From contig JAVBKX010000031.1 in the NCBI GenBank assembly GCA_031553835.1, positions 1 to 64,000 of the forward strand: 64,000 bases of DNA. The letters are read 5' to 3'. Below are positions 61,345 to 64,000 of the stretch, piece after piece (the first letter of the stretch is position 1; every line of letters starts with the position of its first letter). The stretch comes from JAVBKX01 sp031553835 (GTDB taxonomy: Bacteria; Bacteroidota; Bacteroidia; Bacteroidales; Azobacteroidaceae). The position numbers and the translations under genes were made by a program. The notes beneath the pieces were generated by a model that was not told the origin of the DNA, ran no database searches, and was given only the letters and a program-made list of their open reading frames with translations.

Positions 61345-64000
61345 ATGAAAACTGAACAATTCGCATCTCGTCACATTGGGATTTCTCCACAAGAAGAAAA
61401 GATTATGCTACAAAAAATCGGGCTGAATAGCCTCGGTCAATTAATCGAACAAACTATTCCCGATAATATCCGGTTGAAGCAACCTCTGGAATTACCGGCG
61501 GCTATGTCGGAGCGTGAATATGCGGAACATATTGCTGAATTAGCCTCTAAAAATGACATTTTTACATCATATATCGGCATGGGATGGTACGATTGCATTA
61601 CTCCTGCGCCTGTGATCCGGAATGTATTTGAAAATCCGTGCTGGTACACCTCTTATACTCCATATCAGGCTGAAATTTCCCAGGGACGATTAGAGGCATT
61701 GCTCAACTTCCAAACCATGATCTGCGATTTGACGGCATTACCGCTCTCCAATTGTTCATTACTTGACGAAGCAACCGCCGCCGCCGAAGCCGCACACATG
61801 ATGTTTGAAGCGCGGAGCCGGGAACAAATCAAACAAAATGCTAATATCCTGTTTGTAGATGAGAACGTTTTCGAATCTACCCGGGCGGTCCTTCATACCC
61901 GTGTTATTCCGCAAGGTATTGAGTTGCAACGAGGCGATTATCGTACTGTTGAATGGACAAACCGCCATTTCGGCGCCATTATCCAATACCCCGATGCCAA
62001 TGGCAATATTGAAGACTACGCCGGTTTTGTATCCAAAGCGCAGGCTGCCGGTGTAAAAGTTGCTGTCGGAGCCGATATACTCAGTTTAGTATTGCTAACG
62101 CCTCCGGGAGAATGGGGAGCTGACATCACTTTCGGAAGTACTCAACGCATGGGAATTCCTATGTTTTTCGGAGGCCCGTCTGCCGGCTACTTATCTTGCA
62201 AAGAAGAATATAAACGGATTATTCCCGGACGAATTATCGGCATATCCAAAGATGCTTACGGTAAACAAGCTTTACGGATGGCATTACAAACCCGCGAGCA
62301 ACATATCAAACGGGAAAAAGCCACTTCCAATATTTGTACTGCACAGGCTTTACTGGCCACCATGTCTTCATTTTACGCCGTTTATCACGGCCCGGAAGGT
62401 CTGAAAAACATTGCGGTCCGCGTTCATTCTTTCGCAGGATTCCTGGCCGAAGAATTAAACCGGATGGGATACAAACAACTTAATGCCAACTATTTCGACA
62501 CATTAAAAATTCAACTGCCCAATACGACCTCTTTCAATATCATCCGCGATACAGCCTTAGAATGCAAGGTCAATCTGCGCTATTTCGATACCGGAGAAAT
62601 AGGCATTAGCCTGGATGAAACAACACTCGTTGATGATATCGGCGTATTGCTGTATATTTTTTCAACAGGCAATAATTTGGAATACATGTTGGACAAAGAA
62701 ATAAACGAAAATATCCGGATGGCGCAACAATTCCGGAGAACTTCACCTTTTCTGACGCATGAAGTATTCAATTCTTATCATACGGAAACAGAATTAATGC
62801 GGTATATCAAACAATTGGAACGAAAAGATATTTCACTGGCTCACTCCATGATTTCCCTCGGATCATGCACCATGAAACTGAATGCTGCTTCCGAACTGCT
62901 TCCGCTCAATAATCCCGGTTTTGCCAACATGCATCCCTATGCGCCGGAAGACCAGACTGAAGGTTATCTCGAAATACTGGAAAATCTGCGCGAATATTTA
63001 GCGGAAATAACCGGTTTGCCCGGAGTCAGTTTTCAGCCAAATTCAGGAGCTGCCGGAGAATATGCCGGACTTATTGTCATTCGTTCTTACCTGCAATCTA
63101 TCGGACAAGGCCATCGCGATATTATCCTGATTCCGGCATCAGCACACGGCACCAATCCGGCCAGCGCCATCCAGGCTGGTTTTCAGACAATTACCATAGA
63201 ATGCGACGCACAAGGCAATACCGACCTGAAAGATTTGCAGGCAAAAGCAGAAGAACATCGGGATCGATTGGCCGCCCTGATGATTACTTATCCTTCCACT
63301 CATGGTATTTTTGAAACACAAATCATTGAAATCTGCAAACTGATTCACTCTTGTGGCGGGCAAGTGTATATGGACGGCGCCAATATGAACGCCCAGGTGG
63401 GATTAACCAATCCCGGCTTTGTCGGGGCTGACGTTTGTCACCTCAATCTGCATAAAACCTTTGCCATTCCTCATGGTGGTGGCGGTCCCGGAGCCGGCCC
63501 CATTTGTGTATCCTCACATTTAATCCCGTTCCTTCCGTCACATCCCGAGACACAAGGTTCGGAACTGAATACCGTAGCCGCTTCTCCGTTTGGAAGCGCC
63601 GGCATCCTTCCTATTACATACGGCTATATCCGAATGATGGGCGCTGAAGGATTAACCCATGCTACTAAAATTGCAATTTTGAATGCGAATTATTTGGCAG
63701 AATGTCTAAATGAGGCGTATGGCATTGTATATCGTGGCGCTCACGGCCGTGTGGGACATGAATTGATTTTAGAATGCCGTGGAATCAAAGACAGTTCTGG
63801 CATAACTGAAACAGATATCGCCAAACGATTGGTAGATTACGGATTCCATGCACCTACCCTTTCATTTCCCGTGCATGGTACATTAATGATTGAACCGACC
63901 GAAAGCGAAAGTTTAAAAGAATTGAATCGTTTTGTAGAAACTATGTTAGCCATTCGCCACGAAATTGAAGAAGTTGAAAACGGCACAGCCGGTAAAGAGG
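61345..64000 (+). CDS. gcvP: Glycine dehydrogenase (decarboxylating), P protein, partial
   Basis: Partial at the window end: 885 codons open from the ATG at 61345. PLP enzyme of the glycine cleavage system that decarboxylates glycine and passes the aminomethyl group to lipoyl-GcvH. Single-chain type: the N-terminal half (P1-like, to about 440) and C-terminal half (P2-like) are both present. The PLP lysine is K704 in Asn-Leu-His-Lys-Thr-Phe-Ala-Ile-Pro-His-Gly-Gly-Gly-Gly-Pro-Gly. Earlier Ser-Cys-Thr-Met-Lys-Leu-Asn and Ala-His-Gly-Thr-Asn-Pro-Ala-Ser are also family motifs. About 70 residues should remain past the window. Confidence 0.96.
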   Translation, partial: MKTEQFASRHIGISPQEEKIMLQKIGLNSLGQLIEQTIPDNIRLKQPLELPAAMSEREYAEHIAELASKNDIFTSYIGMGWYDCITPAPVIRNVFENPCWYTSYTPYQAEISQGRLEALLNFQTMICDLTALPLSNCSLLDEATAAAEAAHMMFEARSREQIKQNANILFVDENVFESTRAVLHTRVIPQGIELQRGDYRTVEWTNRHFGAIIQYPDANGNIEDYAGFVSKAQAAGVKVAVGADILSLVLLTPPGEWGADITFGSTQRMGIPMFFGGPSAGYLSCKEEYKRIIPGRIIGISKDAYGKQALRMALQTREQHIKREKATSNICTAQALLATMSSFYAVYHGPEGLKNIAVRVHSFAGFLAEELNRMGYKQLNANYFDTLKIQLPNTTSFNIIRDTALECKVNLRYFDTGEIGISLDETTLVDDIGVLLYIFSTGNNLEYMLDKEINENIRMAQQFRRTSPFLTHEVFNSYHTETELMRYIKQLERKDISLAHSMISLGSCTMKLNAASELLPLNNPGFANMHPYAPEDQTEGYLEILENLREYLAEITGLPGVSFQPNSGAAGEYAGLIVIRSYLQSIGQGHRDIILIPASAHGTNPASAIQAGFQTITIECDAQGNTDLKDLQAKAEEHRDRLAALMITYPSTHGIFETQIIEICKLIHSCGGQVYMDGANMNAQVGLTNPGFVGADVCHLNLHKTFAIPHGGGGPGAGPICVSSHLIPFLPSHPETQGSELNTVAASPFGSAGILPITYGYIRMMGAEGLTHATKIAILNANYLAECLNEAYGIVYRGAHGRVGHELILECRGIKDSSGITETDIAKRLVDYGFHAPTLSFPVHGTLMIEPTESESLKELNRFVETMLAIRHEIEEVENGTAGKE

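Overview
The window is chromosomal DNA from a member of Bacteroidetes, most likely order Bacteroidales. The evidence is a set of lineage traits: a complex I operon with fused NuoC/D and no NuoE, F or G; fused MurF-Alr and SecDF proteins; GSCFA, DUF6599, DUF6263 and DUF3667 family proteins; type IX secretion (T9SS) C-terminal sorting domains; promoters of the TTTG-(19-20)-TAnnTTTG type; and few Shine-Dalgarno sequences. No rRNA, tRNA, CRISPR array, prophage or intact insertion sequence was seen.

Layout. 1-3000 is an accessory, cassette-like stretch: small orphan genes, a SUKH (SMI1/KNR4) immunity-type gene, and a GC-rich inverted pair of attC-like segments. 3000-12500 holds DUF3667, DUF6599, uracil-DNA glycosylase, a lipoprotein, a T9SS cargo protein, FtcD, DUF6263, a tandem-CBM20 4-alpha-glucanotransferase, a bactofilin and FolB. 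12583-18750 is a Ton energisation cluster: ExbB, two ExbD, TonB, a small membrane protein, a PstS-like lipoprotein and a TPR protein. 19022-29203 is the 10-gene nuo operon. 29452-41073 holds SecDF, a TraB/GumN protein, ArgS, HU, rhomboid, an EEP hydrolase, LpxB, TrmH, SufE and an M28 peptidase. 41316-50631 holds Uma2, MATE, GSCFA, MurF-Alr, a GT2 glycosyltransferase, a possible split GT-C pair and a SAM methyltransferase. 50837-54227 holds a HigBA toxin-antitoxin module, an NlpC/P60 peptidase and MutL. 54502-64000 holds a giant MBG-repeat T9SS protein paired with an OmpA-type barrel, then DUF3298 lipoprotein, RsmG, an MBL hydrolase and GcvP, which runs off the window.

Most genes are housekeeping and sit in tight codirectional runs. 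The surface-related genes (two T9SS cargo proteins, OmpA barrel, Ton cluster, LpxB, MurF-Alr, GT2/GT-C) fit a Gram-negative cell with an elaborate outer surface.

The most unusual signal is not a gene. Several intergenic spacers hold inverted repeats whose arms are built from short tandem units, usually 7 bp. The unit sequence differs between loci (GTTACAA, AATTGAG, ACCGTGA, and looser AATGAAA forms) but the architecture is the same. In the nuo operon every spacer longer than 20 bp contains an inverted repeat, four of them of this kind. At trmH the repeat is part of the reading frame and encodes the last residues of the protein.
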